From: Myxococcus stipitatus
Lineage (GTDB): Bacteria > Myxococcota > Myxococcia > Myxococcales > Myxococcaceae
Direction of reading: 5' to 3'
NCBI RefSeq assembly: GCF_038561935.1
Contig: NZ_CP102770.1
Span: 1,240,001-1,304,000, forward strand
Length of the DNA stretch: 64,000 nt
Part shown: in pieces, positions 1 through 7,815 of the stretch
Layout of the letters: every line of letters starts with the position of its first letter
Position numbering within the stretch: the stretch's first letter is position 1
Notes under the pieces: model-generated
The model's input: the letters and a program-made list of their open reading frames with translations, nothing else
Databases searched by the model: none
Told to the model about the DNA's origin: nothing
Made by a program: the position numbers and the translations under genes

Positions 1-2
1 AG

Positions 3-599
3 GAGCGGGTGCGGTGGCGGCGGCAGGTGTCCGATGCGTGGCTGACGCTGACGGATGGCTCGGCGGTCGACGTGAAGCAGCTGGTGCAGCGGCCGGTGGT
101 GGCTCGCGCCGCGCTGTATGAGGCGGTCCGCACGCTGACGTCGAAGGAGCGCGTGGAGGCGCTGCTGCCGCTGGCTCGGGAGCTGGATGCGCTGGGTGGG
201 GGCTCGGTGCTCCAGGACTACGTGCGGCAGGTCGCGACGCGGGACTTCACGGCGCGGGCTCCCCTGGCGCAGGGGTACGCGGGGCTCCTGCGCGACAGCG
301 ACTCGAAGAAGGACGCCACGGCGCTGCTGGACTCGCTGCGCCGCTCGGGGGAGCGGGACATCTACTTCGGCGCGCTGGTGCAGACGGGCTTCGCGGCGAT
401 GGATGGCGCGGCGATGAGCGCGCTGCGAGGCTTCGCCGAGGGCACGCCGGACCCGTGGCTGCACCTGCTGGCCGAGCGCGAGGGCATCCGCCGCGAGCTG
501 GCCGCGGGCCGCACCGCGGACGCGGAGAAGCAGCTGATGGACGCGATGCTGACGTGCAACGGCCTGGGCAACATCGTGCCGTGCATGGAGCTGAACTGA
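3..599 (+). CDS. hypothetical protein, C-terminal part (5' end outside window)
   Basis: The frame is open from the first complete codon of the window, so the gene very likely begins upstream; the first in-window start codon is GTG at 9. The visible 198 codons are rich in Ala, Leu, Arg and Glu and look all-helical, with segments such as RPVVARAALYEAV and KKDATALLDSLRRSG that resemble HEAT or TPR-type helical repeats. There is no signal peptide in the visible part, no membrane segment and no recognisable catalytic motif. It ends TGA just before a terminator-like hairpin, so it appears to be the last gene of its unit. I do not recognise the family; a helical-repeat scaffold is only an inference from composition. 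Confidence 0.6.
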   Translation, partial: ERVRWRRQVSDAWLTLTDGSAVDVKQLVQRPVVARAALYEAVRTLTSKERVEALLPLARELDALGGGSVLQDYVRQVATRDFTARAPLAQGYAGLLRDSDSKKDATALLDSLRRSGERDIYFGALVQTGFAAMDGAAMSALRGFAEGTPDPWLHLLAEREGIRRELAAGRTADAEKQLMDAMLTCNGLGNIVPCMELN

Positions 600-624
600 G
601 CCGGACTCCGGCGCGGTGAAGTGC

Positions 625-658
625 CGAGGGGGTCGGTCCGCGAGGACTGGCCCCTTCG
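625..658 (+). terminator. terminator-like hairpin after the first gene
   Basis: CGAGGGG at 625-631 pairs with CCCCTTCG at 651-658 with one bulged T, leaving a 19-base loop. It lies 26 bases after the stop of the upstream gene and before the acyl-CoA synthetase. There is only a weak T-rich tail, so it is a plausible but unproven rho-independent terminator. Confidence 0.35.
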
Positions 659-737
659 TCGTTCCAGGCTGTTGCCCATCGTGCGAAGCGGGAGCGAGGC
701 GCGCACGGGCGCGTGCGTGCGTGGCAGGCTTGCTCGC

Positions 738-2384
738 ATGACCGCCCCTTCGCCCCGCAACATGCGCGACTACGCGGCCACCCATCGCGACTTCCGGTGG
801 GAGCGGCCCGAGCACTTCAACTTCTCCGTGGACGTGGTGGACCGGCACGCGAGGGAGCGGCCGGAGTCCCTGGCGCTCCTGTGGTCCGACGAGTCCGGAC
901 GCTCGCAGCGCTTCACGTGGCAGGGCGTGCGGCAGCGCTCGGTGCACGCGGCGCAGTTCCTGGCGGGGCTGGGGCTGAAGAAGGGGGACCGGGTCTTCAT
1001 CATGATGCCCCGGATTCCCGAGTGGTGGTTCCTGGTGCTGGGCTGCATCCGCGCGGGCATCGTGTTCATGCCCGGCACGCCCATGCTCACCGTCAAGGAC
1101 ATCCGCTACCGGCTGGTGGCGGCGGATGCGAACGCGGTCATCGCGGACGTGAGCTGCCTGGACCACTTCGAGGGCCTCGCCGGCACGGGCCGCGTGGAGA
1201 CGTGGGTCGCGGTGGGGGAGGGCGCTCCGGCGCCGTGGGTCCGCTACCAGGCGGGAACGATGGGCACGGCCGCGCACGGGGAGACGTTCGCCCCGACGCG
1301 CGCGGAGGACCCGCTGCTCATCTACTTCACGTCCGGCACCACGGGCATGCCGAAGATGGTGCTGCACACGCACGCCAGCTACGGCATGGGGCACGTCATC
1401 ACCGGCAAGTACTGGCTGGACCTGACGCCGGAGGACCGGCACCTGACGTTGAGCGACACGGGCTGGGCCAAGTGCGCGTGGGGCAAGCTCTTCGGCCCGT
1501 GGAGTCAGGGCGCGTGCAACGTCGTCTATGACTTCCGAGGGCGCTTCGACGCGCCGAAGCTCCTGAAGGTGCTCGCGTCGCAGCAGGTCACCACGTTCTG
1601 CGCTCCGCCCACGGCGTGGCGCGCGATGGTGCTGCAGGACCTGAAGTCCTTCGACCTGACGTCGCTGCGGCACACGGTGAGCGCGGGCGAGCCCCTGAAC
1701 CCGGAGGTCATCGAGACGTGGAAGGCGGCCACGGGGCTGCACATCCGCGAGGGGTATGGGCAGACGGAGACGGTGGTGCTGGTGGGGATGTTCCCAGCGG
1801 TGGAGCCGCGCATGGGCTCGATGGGGAAGCCGTCTCCGGGGTTCATCGTGAGTGTCATCGACGATGCGGGGCAGGAGGTGAAGGACGGGCAGGAGGGGGA
1901 CATCGCGGTGCGCGTGGCGCCGGAGCGGCCGGTGGGGTTGTTCCAGGAGTACCTGGGAGATGCCGCCGCCAACACGGCCTGCCGCCGAGGGGACTGGTAC
2001 GTCACCGGGGACAGGGCGGTGCGGGACGCGGAGGGGTACTTCTGGTTCGTGGGGCGGGCGGATGACGTCATCAAGACGTCGGGCTACCGGGTGGGGCCAT
2101 TCGAGGTGGAGTCCGCGCTGCTGGAGCACGAGGCCGTGGCGGAGTCCGCGGTGATTGGGGTTCCGGACGAGAAGATTGGCCAGCGGGTGAAGGCGTTCGT
2201 GGTGCTGGCGCCGGGCTTCACGCCGTCTCAAGAGCTGGCGAAGGCGCTGCAGGAGCACGTGAAGCGCACGACGGCGCCGTACAAGTATCCGCGCGAGGTG
2301 GAGTTCGTCACGGAGCTGCCCAAGACGGTGAGCGGGAAGATTCGCCGCGCGGAGCTGCGCGCCTCGCCGCCGAAGCCGGAGTGA
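738..2384 (+). CDS. AMP-binding medium-chain acyl-CoA synthetase family protein
   Basis: A 548-residue member of the ANL adenylate-forming superfamily that should activate a carboxylic acid to its acyl-AMP and then the CoA thioester in the cytosol. The AMP-binding P-loop YFTSGTTGMPKM is at residues 195-206, the aromatic-rich segment after it (DTGWAKCAWGKLFGPW) and the GYGQTE motif are typical of ACSM-type and acetyl-CoA synthetase-like enzymes, and the C-terminal SGKIRR motif carries the catalytic Lys (about K534). The length is normal for the family. The frame is open upstream to 621, but ATG 738 gives the family-like N terminus. Substrate cannot be read from sequence; medium-chain or branched acids are likely from the family. 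It stands alone, with a different kind of gene 27 bases downstream. Confidence 0.9.
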   Translation: MTAPSPRNMRDYAATHRDFRWERPEHFNFSVDVVDRHARERPESLALLWSDESGRSQRFTWQGVRQRSVHAAQFLAGLGLKKGDRVFIMMPRIPEWWFLVLGCIRAGIVFMPGTPMLTVKDIRYRLVAADANAVIADVSCLDHFEGLAGTGRVETWVAVGEGAPAPWVRYQAGTMGTAAHGETFAPTRAEDPLLIYFTSGTTGMPKMVLHTHASYGMGHVITGKYWLDLTPEDRHLTLSDTGWAKCAWGKLFGPWSQGACNVVYDFRGRFDAPKLLKVLASQQVTTFCAPPTAWRAMVLQDLKSFDLTSLRHTVSAGEPLNPEVIETWKAATGLHIREGYGQTETVVLVGMFPAVEPRMGSMGKPSPGFIVSVIDDAGQEVKDGQEGDIAVRVAPERPVGLFQEYLGDAAANTACRRGDWYVTGDRAVRDAEGYFWFVGRADDVIKTSGYRVGPFEVESALLEHEAVAESAVIGVPDEKIGQRVKAFVVLAPGFTPSQELAKALQEHVKRTTAPYKYPREVEFVTELPKTVSGKIRRAELRASPPKPE

Positions 2385-2411
2385 AGCGTCGTCACTACGA
2401 GGAAGACACAT

Positions 2412-2966
2412 ATGTCCATCCCATCGAATCGCTCGCTGCGCCGCCGTGCCGTCCTCGACTGCCTGAGCGTGGGCGTGTGGGGGGCGTTGATGCTGCCGGG
2501 TGCCGCATCGGCGCTGGGCCTCATCACCTGTCCCCTGGGGACGTCACAGGTGTCCTATTCGCCGGGCATCACGAACACGCCGACGCCGACGAACGTCTCG
2601 GGCGTGGAGCTGTCGGGCCTGTGCACGGGGCTGGGGTTGCCCGTGGGGGTCAGCTCGTTCACGACCTCGTTCGCGGGGACGGCCACGCTCTCGTGCTCGG
2701 GCCTGTTCACGGTGGGGGAGGGGGAGCAGACCTTCGTGTGGAACAACGGGGCCACCAGCACCTGGCGCTACACGGCCACGACGCCGGTCATCGTGAACGG
2801 TCAGCGCGTCATCACGAGCACGGGCGTCATCACCTCGGGCCTGCTCGCGGGCATGCAGGTGACGCAGGTCCTCACGCTGGCGAACCTGGACCTGATGCCG
2901 TGTGACTCGTCAGGGGGCCTCACCACGACGAGCGGGCCCTCGACGTACACCTTCACGGGCCTCTGA
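2412..2966 (+). CDS. small secreted protein of unknown function
   Basis: 184 residues starting at ATG 2412, preceded by GAGGA with 8-base spacing. The N terminus has Arg residues (RSLRRRAV), a hydrophobic stretch and an AASALG cleavage-like site near residue 36, so it is probably exported by Sec or Tat. The mature part is small, Thr/Ser/Gly-rich, mostly beta by composition, and contains four Cys that could form two disulfides. There are no membrane segments and no catalytic motif. I do not recognise the family; it resembles small secreted beta-sandwich proteins in general character. Its stop codon directly abuts a 35-base repeat of the 3' end of the GTPase gene found at 6424. Confidence 0.65.
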   Translation: MSIPSNRSLRRRAVLDCLSVGVWGALMLPGAASALGLITCPLGTSQVSYSPGITNTPTPTNVSGVELSGLCTGLGLPVGVSSFTTSFAGTATLSCSGLFTVGEGEQTFVWNNGATSTWRYTATTPVIVNGQRVITSTGVITSGLLAGMQVTQVLTLANLDLMPCDSSGGLTTTSGPSTYTFTGL

Positions 2967-3001
2967 GCTACGCGGTGGCGCGGCGCAGGGGCAGCTCCTC
3001 G
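2967..3001. repeat. direct repeat copy 1: remnant of a GTPase gene 3' end
   Basis: These 35 bases match 6423-6457 at 33 positions. On the minus strand both copies read as the end of the same protein (EEL-P/T-LRRATA followed by TAG); one mismatch is synonymous and one changes Thr to Pro. Identity stops sharply after the Arg/Glu codons, so only the last dozen codons are retained here. Confidence 0.75.
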
Positions 3002-3056
3002 AAGGGAGTTCTCCCTCGCGCCATGACCAGCGCAAGTGCCGCGCTCGGGCACAGAC

Positions 3057-4997
3057 TCACGGGGCCATCTCCAGCATCGCACCGACCACGGTCGCGCTTG
3101 CGCTGGGGATGCTGTCCCGGAATGGCTCGTTCGGCGTACTCGTCTCGTTCAGGGACGCGTTGATGACGAGGACGTAGGAGTAACCAGGGAGCATGAGTCC
3201 AGGTGGCACGGTGATGCTCCGGCCTCGGGTGTAGATGGCGCCCACGCTGTCCACGCGGGTGACGTTCTCTGCGTCCGCACGAATCCGGAGCACGCTGAGC
3301 TGGTAGAGCCGTGGCGTTCCCAGCTCGGGTGCATCCCAGGTCACCACGGGGGTGGGCGTCACTCCTGTCGCCGGTTGAAAGAGGCTCACGCCATTGACTC
3401 GGGGATTCCGCACCGGGGACAGCCTGGGCGTGAGCGGATGGGCCTGGGCGTCGTCCAGGTTGTCGATGGTTTCCATGCCGGCCCGAAGCGTCACCCCCCG
3501 CGTGGTTCCCGGGAGCTGATAGTTCTTCTCGAGGACGGTGTGGGCCAGGACGCTGGTTGCCCAGCGCCCCTGCAGCGGGCTCCCGTAGTTCAGGGTGCCG
3601 GTTTCCAGCAGCTCGTCGTCCCGCTGGGTGGATATCAGCAGATAGTCCGCGGAGCTGGAGTACATCCCACGCGAATTGTCGGAGGGCAGCCCCTGCACCA
3701 CGAGGAAGGTGTGTCTGCGCTCGGGATTGGGAATGCTGTCCTGGGTGTACCGGTGGAAGTCGCGCAGTCTCCAACGGAACGCCGCCGAGTTCGCCGTCTC
3801 CACCGGAAGCATCTCTCCGACCAGTCGCGTGGTTTCTCCCTCCACTTGGGTGAAGGCGGGAAACTCCACGAGCCGGCTCATGGCGGAATAAGGCACTCCC
3901 GTCGTGCTCGTGTGCCGAGACAACTGCGCGAGGATTCCGCGGTCCCCTTGGCCTCCGTCAATCAGCCCCACATCGGTGCTGGAGACAGTCATGTCCGAGA
4001 GCGAAGTCGCCCCGACAGTGGGGGGATTTCGTGACTGGCCCTCCAGGTAGAAGAACCAGCTGTTGGCCCCCACGGAGAAGAACTCAAGCTGGTCTCCTCT
4101 CTGCCAGGGCACCAGTCCCGAGACCGAGAAGGAAAGGGGCGAGGCGCGCGCCGGCATCACCACCTCCGGCCGTCCCGCGCGTGCGCGCCCCAGGTCGATG
4201 CCCGTTCCTTCTCCTTCGCCTTCCCCCAACAGGAGGTAGGTCGTTCCCACCCGGAGGTAGAGGGGGCCCCGAGGAACGTTGGGGACACTGAAGACGCCGT
4301 CCGCGGAGTTTCCCCGGCCGGGATACTCCCTGAAGAGGCCATTGGCTCCGAGGACGAGCGCGGAGACCCCCTGGCGTTCGACGTTGTTCGGCAGACTTCG
4401 GACCTGGTGCTCCGTGAGCCATGTCGTCCTGGCCACGCCCATGACGGTGCGGCTCCCTCTGGATTGGCCCACGAAGCCCTTGCTGAAGTGGACCACCCTG
4501 GCGACCAGGTGCCCATTCTCCACAACCCCGCCGAGCGGCTCATAGCCACTCCCATCCTGCGTGGACCAGTAGAGCGTGGGGGGACTGGCCGCATCCGTGA
4601 TGGGAATCGACACGGTGACGGGCCGATTGAAGACGACGCCCGCGGGCTTGAACTCGTAGAGACGGGAGGCCCTGCCCAGCTCCGCGGGAGGTGCCTCCTC
4701 CGAGAGGGCCATGGTCACCTGCACATCGGACTCGAGTGCATCCCGAGGGACGGTGAGCGTGGCCCCGTCCGACAGCTTCAGCACGCCTCCCTCCACGCCC
4801 ACTTCCTTCGTGAAGGACTCCGGTGGTGGAGGCGGCTCCACCGGTGGACCGGGCTGTTCCTCGGTTCCACTGCATGCCCCGAGGAGCACGAGGATCAACA
4901 ACAAGAGTCGCCCCCTCCAGCCCCAGTCTTCACCCTCTTCGTGCACGACAACACGCCCCCTGCGGGGCACGGCAGTCCGCTGGCACTCAGGCCTCAT
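3057..4997 (-). CDS. large secreted lipoprotein with a ZU5-like N-terminal domain
   Basis: 646 residues from ATG 4997, chosen because GGGAG lies 7 to 8 bases upstream and because the N terminus then reads as an Arg-rich n-region, a Leu-rich core and the lipobox LLGAC near residue 41, followed by a Pro-rich linker. The first mature domain has the pattern of ZU5-like modules of myxobacterial lipoproteins: GGVLKLSDGATLTVPRDAL, then PVTVSIPI and a HFSKGFVG ending. The remainder is Gly/Ser/Thr-rich and looks beta-structured, with VTPTPVVTWDAPE and a fibronectin-like tail. Expected to be outer-membrane anchored. It lies downstream of a LuxR-type regulator on the same strand with a 20-base palindrome between them, so that regulator may control it. 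Function unknown. Confidence 0.75.
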   Translation of the reverse strand: MRPECQRTAVPRRGRVVVHEEGEDWGWRGRLLLLILVLLGACSGTEEQPGPPVEPPPPPESFTKEVGVEGGVLKLSDGATLTVPRDALESDVQVTMALSEEAPPAELGRASRLYEFKPAGVVFNRPVTVSIPITDAASPPTLYWSTQDGSGYEPLGGVVENGHLVARVVHFSKGFVGQSRGSRTVMGVARTTWLTEHQVRSLPNNVERQGVSALVLGANGLFREYPGRGNSADGVFSVPNVPRGPLYLRVGTTYLLLGEGEGEGTGIDLGRARAGRPEVVMPARASPLSFSVSGLVPWQRGDQLEFFSVGANSWFFYLEGQSRNPPTVGATSLSDMTVSSTDVGLIDGGQGDRGILAQLSRHTSTTGVPYSAMSRLVEFPAFTQVEGETTRLVGEMLPVETANSAAFRWRLRDFHRYTQDSIPNPERRHTFLVVQGLPSDNSRGMYSSSADYLLISTQRDDELLETGTLNYGSPLQGRWATSVLAHTVLEKNYQLPGTTRGVTLRAGMETIDNLDDAQAHPLTPRLSPVRNPRVNGVSLFQPATGVTPTPVVTWDAPELGTPRLYQLSVLRIRADAENVTRVDSVGAIYTRGRSITVPPGLMLPGYSYVLVINASLNETSTPNEPFRDSIPSASATVVGAMLEMAP

Positions 4998-5089
4998 GGA
5001 TTGCTCTCCCTCTCGAGTCAGACACGCGCCCATGCGCGACGCCAGGAACCCGGCGCTGGATTCACGGTACGAAAGCGAGGGAGGGCTGT

Positions 5090-5109
5090 CGTACCCCAAA
5101 CGGGGTACG
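5090..5109. promoter_or_regulatory. 20-bp palindrome, candidate LuxR-family operator
   Basis: CGTACCCC (5090-5097) and GGGGTACG (5102-5109) form a perfect 8-base inverted repeat around AAAC. A further half-site-like CGTACC lies on the minus strand at 5065-5070. The palindrome sits after the regulator gene stop (5124) and about 80 bases upstream of the lipoprotein start (4997). Its size suits a LuxR-family dimer site; a terminator is the alternative but no T-run follows. Confidence 0.4.
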
Positions 5110-5123
5110 TCGGAAGGCGTCGC

Positions 5124-6275
5124 TCAACGCGCGTTGGCGAGGTGAAGCGCCGCGCTCCCCAGGAGCATGCGAACCAATTCCGCCTGCCGACGTGTGCCGG
5201 TCTTCTCGAGGACCCGCTTCAGGTGTGTTCGAGCGGTCTGCTCGGAGCAGCCCCGCTGCTCGGCAAACTCAGCCAGCGTCTTGCCTTGCGCGAGCGCGGA
5301 GGCCAACAGGGACTCGGCGGAGGTCAGGCCGTGGAGACCTGCAATCAACTGGGGGTCCAGCAGCAACGCGGCATCAGGGTCGTGGATGACGGCGAGGACG
5401 CGCGCTGAGCGAGGAGCACATCCCCGGAGGGGACTCATCGGCCGCAGCGGCACGAACAAGATGCTGAGAGGCGCTCCATTCCGCCGCGTCACCTTGACCG
5501 GCGAATGGACAGGCACTTCCGAGGAGGCGTGTGGGGTGGCCTCGCTGAAGGCCGCGGACCGGGCGACAGTCGCGGTCAGCCGCTGGGCCTCTCCCGCGCG
5601 GTCCGCGGTCAGCTTCTGGCTCTTCACCTGAAGGCCATCCGCCTTGGAGAGCAGGTGCTCCGCGGCGGTGTTGGCGCAGATGAGATGCGCGGCTTCGTCC
5701 AGGACCGCTACCGCCCCTGGGACGATGTCGAGCGTCCGCCGCAAATCGCCGATTTCATGCCGCATGCCCTCCAGGAGGAGCCTCAGGGAGGCCGCATTCT
5801 GAAGGTAGGGCAGCACCTCGGAGAACATCCGGACATGCTCTTCCCCGAACGGCCCGGCCTGCTTCTCACGCATCACGGCATGGCCCACCATGAGCCCCGG
5901 CGATGAAGAGACACACGCAAACAGGGTGTAGCGCACGCCCTGCAACATCAGCAGGTCGTTGTAGATGGACGAGGCCTCGAAGTCGTCGGGCTCGATGACG
6001 TCCACATCCGACAGGGCCTTGCCTGGGTTCTTCATGGCGGCCAGGAGGCGAGGGTCCTGATGTCTCCAATGGACCTCGTAGTTGGAGAAGCTGGCGTCCG
6101 TCGCCCCATGGAAGTGGGTCTCGACGAGGCGCCCATCTCGCATGAACAGCGAATGGGCCGAATGCCCACCCATCCAGGAGGCGATGGCCGCGAGCGCCGG
6201 TTGAAATCCGGCCTGGGAGTCCACGCAGTCCAGAATGAGCCCGACCAGCTTGTGCTCGAGAGGCCGAATCGCCAT
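5124..6275 (-). CDS. LuxR-type transcriptional regulator with PAS-like domain
   Basis: 383 residues from ATG 6275, which has AGGGA 5 bases upstream; an ATG four codons earlier (6287) lacks a Shine-Dalgarno. The C-terminal 65 residues are a LuxR/FixJ-type helix-turn-helix: LTSAESLLASALAQGKT, LAEFAEQRGCSEQTARTHLKRVLEKTG and RRQAELVRMLL. The middle (about residues 190-300) looks like a PAS fold (GAVAVLDEAAHLICANTAAEHLL), and the N-terminal 180 residues resemble the sensing region of this HTH_LUXR group, with no phosphoacceptor Asp domain. It therefore acts in the cytosol and probably responds to a ligand or protein partner. It is followed at 127 bases by a lipoprotein gene on the same strand, with a palindrome in the gap. 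Confidence 0.85.
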   Translation of the reverse strand: MAIRPLEHKLVGLILDCVDSQAGFQPALAAIASWMGGHSAHSLFMRDGRLVETHFHGATDASFSNYEVHWRHQDPRLLAAMKNPGKALSDVDVIEPDDFEASSIYNDLLMLQGVRYTLFACVSSSPGLMVGHAVMREKQAGPFGEEHVRMFSEVLPYLQNAASLRLLLEGMRHEIGDLRRTLDIVPGAVAVLDEAAHLICANTAAEHLLSKADGLQVKSQKLTADRAGEAQRLTATVARSAAFSEATPHASSEVPVHSPVKVTRRNGAPLSILFVPLRPMSPLRGCAPRSARVLAVIHDPDAALLLDPQLIAGLHGLTSAESLLASALAQGKTLAEFAEQRGCSEQTARTHLKRVLEKTGTRRQAELVRMLLGSAALHLANAR

Positions 6276-6422
6276 GGCTTCCCTCATCCGTGCTTTGGCC
6301 GAACGACACTCGATGGAGAGGGGCCGCGCTGTGTAGGTATGGCGCGATGTCCATCACTCGACTCTTGCCCGCGGCGGCTCGTGTCCAGGTGCACCGTGGG
6401 GTGGTCCGCACCCCTGTGGGCC

Positions 6423-6457
6423 GCTACGCCGTGGCGCGGCGCAGGGTCAGCTCCTCG
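6423..6457. repeat. direct repeat copy 2, within the GTPase gene 3' end
   Basis: Partner of 2967-3001 (33 of 35 bases). It covers the last codons and stop of the GTPase gene. The two copies bracket the lipoprotein and LuxR-regulator genes. Confidence 0.75.
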
Positions 6458-7512
6458 CGGAAGGCGCGGATGACGTCCTCCTCGACGGGGAGCTCTCCCG
6501 AGCGCCGCTCCATCAGCGTCGAGAGCACGGCGATATAGGTCTCGCCGAACAGCGTGGTGAGCGCGGTGGCGGTGGAGGCGGCGATGAGCGCTCCGACCAG
6601 CGAGCCCGCACCGGGCATGAGCTTGAGCAGGCCGGACACGATGGCCTGCCCGGAGAAGGTGGCTCCCAGTCCCGTGGCCACCGAGCCCACCAGCGTGGAG
6701 AGGAACGCCTCCGTGAGCGGCAGGCCGAACACACTGCTAATCCCCGCCAGCATTCCGACCTGCGTGGGGACAAGCAGGGCGGCGTCGGCGAAAGGGATGG
6801 GGGTGGCTCCGATGACAGCGGCCGTGGCCGCCGCGCTGGCGACGATGCCGTGTGCGCGCTTGCGCTTCTGGCCGATGCTCACGCGCTGAGCCGCGGCGAA
6901 GGCATTGCGCTGCGCCTCCGGCACCAACTCCATGGTGAGCTCCACCAGCTCCACGAGTCCTCGGGGATGGAGCGTGTGGCCTTCGTCATCCGTCTCCAGG
7001 AGGGCTCGCACGCGCATGACGTTGCGGGCGATGGGAAGCAGCTTCTCCACCTCCGCGCGGAAGCCCTGGTCATTGCGCGCCTTGGTGATGACCGCGATGA
7101 CCGGCATGTGCCGCGCCAGCATCCGGGCGACCTCCAGGTCTCCCTCCTCCACGCGGCGCGAGTCCTCGCCGATGCACATCCAGGCGCAGTGCAGGTGCCG
7201 CGTCGCATCCGAGTCCCGCGCCCGTGTCGCCACCAGGTCCTCGAGCAGTGTCAGCGTCTCCCGGAACGCCCCCAGCTCCATGCCCCGGGTGTCCAGGATG
7301 CTCACGGGAATGCCGTCCTTCGTGTACTCGCGCGTCTCGCGAGTGACCGGGCGGCCCTGGCCCGTGTCGGCGATGCGCCCGTGGAAGACAGCGTTGATGA
7401 GCGTGCTCTTTCCCACACCGCTTCGCCCCGCGATGACGATGTTGACGCGCCCGCGCTTGCGGAACGCCTCGTCGACCTGCTTGCGAATCTCTTCTGCGAG
7501 ATGGAGCTCCAT
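6424..7512 (-). CDS. GTPase with C-terminal DUF697-like membrane domain
   Basis: 362 residues. The start is ATG 7512 (GAGG upstream), where MELHLAEEIRKQ leads directly into the G domain; the frame is open to 7731 but the extra residues look non-coding. G1 is GRSGVGKST (29-37), G3 DTRG (74-77), and the NKxD-like region is TKAR, a weak G4. The C-terminal third is a Gly/Ala-rich amphipathic and hydrophobic block (SAAATAAVIGATPIPFADAALLVP, then VGMLAGISSVFGLPL) typical of DUF697/YcjF-type modules that attach GTPases to the inner membrane. Likely a membrane-stress or envelope GTPase of the Era/TrmE class; the substrate process is unknown. The 3' end is duplicated near 2967. Confidence 0.85.
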   Translation of the reverse strand: MELHLAEEIRKQVDEAFRKRGRVNIVIAGRSGVGKSTLINAVFHGRIADTGQGRPVTRETREYTKDGIPVSILDTRGMELGAFRETLTLLEDLVATRARDSDATRHLHCAWMCIGEDSRRVEEGDLEVARMLARHMPVIAVITKARNDQGFRAEVEKLLPIARNVMRVRALLETDDEGHTLHPRGLVELVELTMELVPEAQRNAFAAAQRVSIGQKRKRAHGIVASAAATAAVIGATPIPFADAALLVPTQVGMLAGISSVFGLPLTEAFLSTLVGSVATGLGATFSGQAIVSGLLKLMPGAGSLVGALIAASTATALTTLFGETYIAVLSTLMERRSGELPVEEDVIRAFREELTLRRATA

Positions 7513-7815
7513 GGAACCTCGCTTCGTCCTCCCGGGGGAGAGGACTCGCGGCCCGGAACGCGGGGCGCGATGGCGTGTCATGAAAGCGTAGCGGAAGGGC
7601 CAAGCGAAGCCATGTGACAGGGAGGGAGCATGGCGCACTAGAGAGCAGACAGGCGTCCTGGCGGCTGTCTGGATTCGTGAGTCGGTGGGCTCCGTGTGCG
7701 CCGCATGTGGCTCTTGGGGCGGGGTGTCCACTGCCCGTCACGAGGGTCGCGCGGCGGGCGGCCTTGTCCAGCGCTGGGCGCGCCGCCACCTTGGGCGTCC
7801 TCGGGGGCATGGCGG

